A DNA stretch of 64,000 nucleotides from Tetmemena sp. SeJ-2015 (lineage: Eukaryota; Ciliophora; Spirotrichea; Sporadotrichida; Oxytrichidae): positions 35,332-99,331 of the forward strand of contig JAJKFJ010022403.1 in assembly GCA_027382625.1 (NCBI GenBank), in the 5' to 3' direction. Shown piece by piece: positions 63,501 through 64,000 of the stretch (positions within the stretch are counted from its first letter, which is position 1; every line of letters begins with the position of its first letter). The notes beneath the pieces were generated by a model. That model did not search any database. It worked only from the letters and a program-made list of their open reading frames with translations, and was not told where the DNA came from. A program made the translations under genes and the position numbers.

Positions 63501-64000
63501 TAATAGTCAATTTAGCTTAACAACTGTAAACCCTTAAAAGTTTAAAATTTAATAATACTAAAATCTTGGTTCCTAAAAATTATAATTTAAAAATAAAATT
63601 GTTTATAACCTTGATAATTATAATATAACAAAATATTTAATTAAACTAAAGATTCATCATCATCGACACATTGATCAAAAACGGTATCCTTAATGTGGAA
63701 CATTACATTTACTATTTTATTTTTAAAAAAATTTACCAAAATATGAGATTTGTAGTATTCTATTTGTACCTGAATTTTAGATATTTTCGCATCAATATCT
63801 TTAATTTAGAAATAATAGAGATTACCGGTTACTTTTGAATTTGATTAATCTTTAAAAGCATTTGGATTAAATTTATACTTTTTTATGCTTTAATTTGAAT
63901 TATAAATTTTGATAAAAAAAAATGCTTCCTGAAATCCTCATACAAGTTTTTACATTTTTAGGAGAAACCTCTGATTGAAAAATTATTCTCTTTTACTTCA
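48560..64000 (-). CDS. Giant beta-helix (Pmp-like) membrane protein, fragmented in the germline; 5' end unresolved
   Basis: Coding blocks on the minus strand are spaced through AT-rich DNA and run 5' to 3' leftwards. Beta-helix repeats: 63640-63720, 61290-61385, 58510-58640 (KMIDSDLYIENTFFTYNTAD), 56330-56410 (GYGTRGGALQLSGNCELKM), 56080-56125 (FGGAIYIKN), 53190-53260 and 51560-52010 (NFEDNKADEGGAIYIQS, KGNGGAIYSTAGG). Then a contiguous Cys-rich region 50270-50930 (KCELCNPGTFSFETV, CEKCPGEGQS) of GCC2/GCC3 type and a membrane span (TLFFSIIGFVILCFFYF). A second membrane region is at 49380-49920 (GLPGLGFWGLMVPFLTFL, YYFGLIQISATAIILFIL), and a cytosolic tail lies about 48600-48900. This order is typical of large protist surface proteins with pectin-lyase-like repeats. 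The gene may continue past the window. Adhesion or sensing is inferred only. Confidence 0.7.
49730..49747 (-). other. Candidate 18-nt GT-AG intron
   Basis: Between LTSLSVLDEFNYE and FNSLDIKSEIYKD the minus strand has an 18-base insert starting GTAAAA and ending TTATAG. It carries an in-frame TGA, so it must be removed or bypassed, and no pointer repeat was found that restores frame. Confidence 0.5.
51682..51732. other. IES with 4-bp pointer AGAT in the beta-helix gene
   Basis: AGAT at 51682-51685 and 51729-51732. Excision of 47 bp joins GGAIYWN to LLEPKMIDSSGSGKFLHE and keeps the frame through FTGNRAYQYGNDVASLP, as in this repeat family. Confidence 0.85.
52030..59110. other. AT-rich inserts between beta-helix coding blocks
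   Basis: Apart from the short blocks named under the beta-helix gene, this stretch is about 80 per cent AT with no other coding signal. Inserts of several hundred bp to more than 2 kb exceed the short IESs elsewhere in the window and could be long IESs, introns, or both. Confidence 0.55.
58171..58219. repeat. Tandem duplication of a 25-bp unit
   Basis: The unit beginning TTTACATTCATTTCGC is at 58171 and repeated at 58196; two copies, essentially identical. Confidence 0.9.
59150..60612. mobile_element. 1.46-kb foldback (inverted-repeat) element
   Basis: Two arms of about 720 bp (59150-59873 and 59904-60612) are near-complete reverse complements around a 30-nt loop. The outermost bases are ATATTACTAATTTAAGC and its complement. 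The arms differ at several places, for example near 59545 against 60215 and near 59515 against 60240, so they have diverged and are not a single-read fold-back artefact. The inner 60 bp of each arm is GC rich (CCCGCGGGGGG-TTCGAAC). No transposase frame was found. It lies directly beside a beta-helix coding block (VIYSINSGAENIINV, 59107-59155), so it sits within gene territory and presumably within eliminated DNA. Confidence 0.8.
61600..61983 (-). pseudogene. Protein-kinase C-lobe fragment embedded in the beta-helix locus
   Basis: This island has higher GC than its surroundings. On the minus strand it reads EEKTLRKHRCKEHYFPQRQT then WLNGSVQWDIWSIVAIILEC, the pattern of kinase subdomain IX (Asp-Ile-Trp-Ser). 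After a frame change it reads ESEDDAIQFATRHCKIDKVS. There is no N-lobe, catalytic loop or start nearby. It is either an MDS of a scrambled kinase gene interleaved with the beta-helix gene, or a degraded copy. Confidence 0.45.
62870..63000 (+). other. Short coding-like block, unassigned
   Basis: The plus strand reads AFDEHFRFVKDIKKRVTLEV then RYKYQRLLMGSQDF before TGA. No extension is recognised on either side. It may be an isolated MDS or chance. Confidence 0.25.

Noticed and set aside
1..64000. Euplotid-type code and +1 frameshifting
   Set aside because: TAA and TAG occur at Gln positions throughout and TGA acts as stop; the slips need an added base, not a skipped one.
1..64000. CRISPR array, bacterial operon, promoter or Shine-Dalgarno features
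   Set aside because: The genes are eukaryotic with introns; no regularly spaced repeats were seen.

Overview
The window is ciliate DNA. Protein-coding frames stay open only if TAA and TAG are read as glutamine and TGA is the sole stop. Recognisable proteins (a SAMHD1-type protein, CEP164, phosphoglucan water dikinase, an LRR-kinase) line up along their length under that code and break under the standard one. Introns are GT-AG, often very short (27-35 nt). The DNA also looks germline (micronuclear). At least eight places have a short AT-rich insert of 29-146 bp, bounded by a 4-9 bp direct repeat, interrupting a reading frame. Deleting the insert with one repeat copy restores the frame and, where homology exists, the expected protein. 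Variable pointer sequences instead of an invariant TA point to a hypotrich/spirotrich (Oxytricha-Stylonychia type) micronucleus rather than Paramecium. The species cannot be named from this sequence. No C4A4 telomere array or rRNA was seen.

Region 1 (1-27 kb) is gene dense. In order: SAMHD1-like protein (-), B-box coiled-coil protein (+), CEP164 homologue (-), CBM20/phosphoglucan water dikinase (+), coiled-coil protein (-), TPR/SET-domain protein (+), a small unknown (-), two long Ser/Asn/Gln-rich proteins (-) and an HAD-like protein (-). Many of these genes contain one-base frame slips, and in every case I could resolve, the remedy is one extra base in or next to a short homopolymer. That fits consensus under-calling better than pseudogenes.

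At 27.33-27.42 kb an A40-T47 block marks a suspicious junction. Region 2 (28.5-42.5 kb) is a tandem array of four Cid1/poly(A)-polymerase-like nucleotidyltransferase genes on the minus strand. Two of them are a clear duplication with a unit of about 5.7 kb. Region 3 (43-47 kb) has a small basic protein and a complete LRR plus RAF-like kinase gene.

Region 4 (47-64 kb) is extremely AT rich. It carries a fragmented minus-strand gene for a very large beta-helix surface protein: dispersed Gly-Gly-Ala-Ile-Tyr repeats, a cysteine-rich GCC2/GCC3-like region and transmembrane segments. The same region holds an embedded kinase fragment and a 1.46-kb foldback element with arms of about 720 bp.

Functionally the window is a set of unrelated nuclear genes (dNTP metabolism, cilium assembly, storage polysaccharide phosphorylation, RNA tailing, chromatin modification, signalling, cell surface). 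There is no operon logic.
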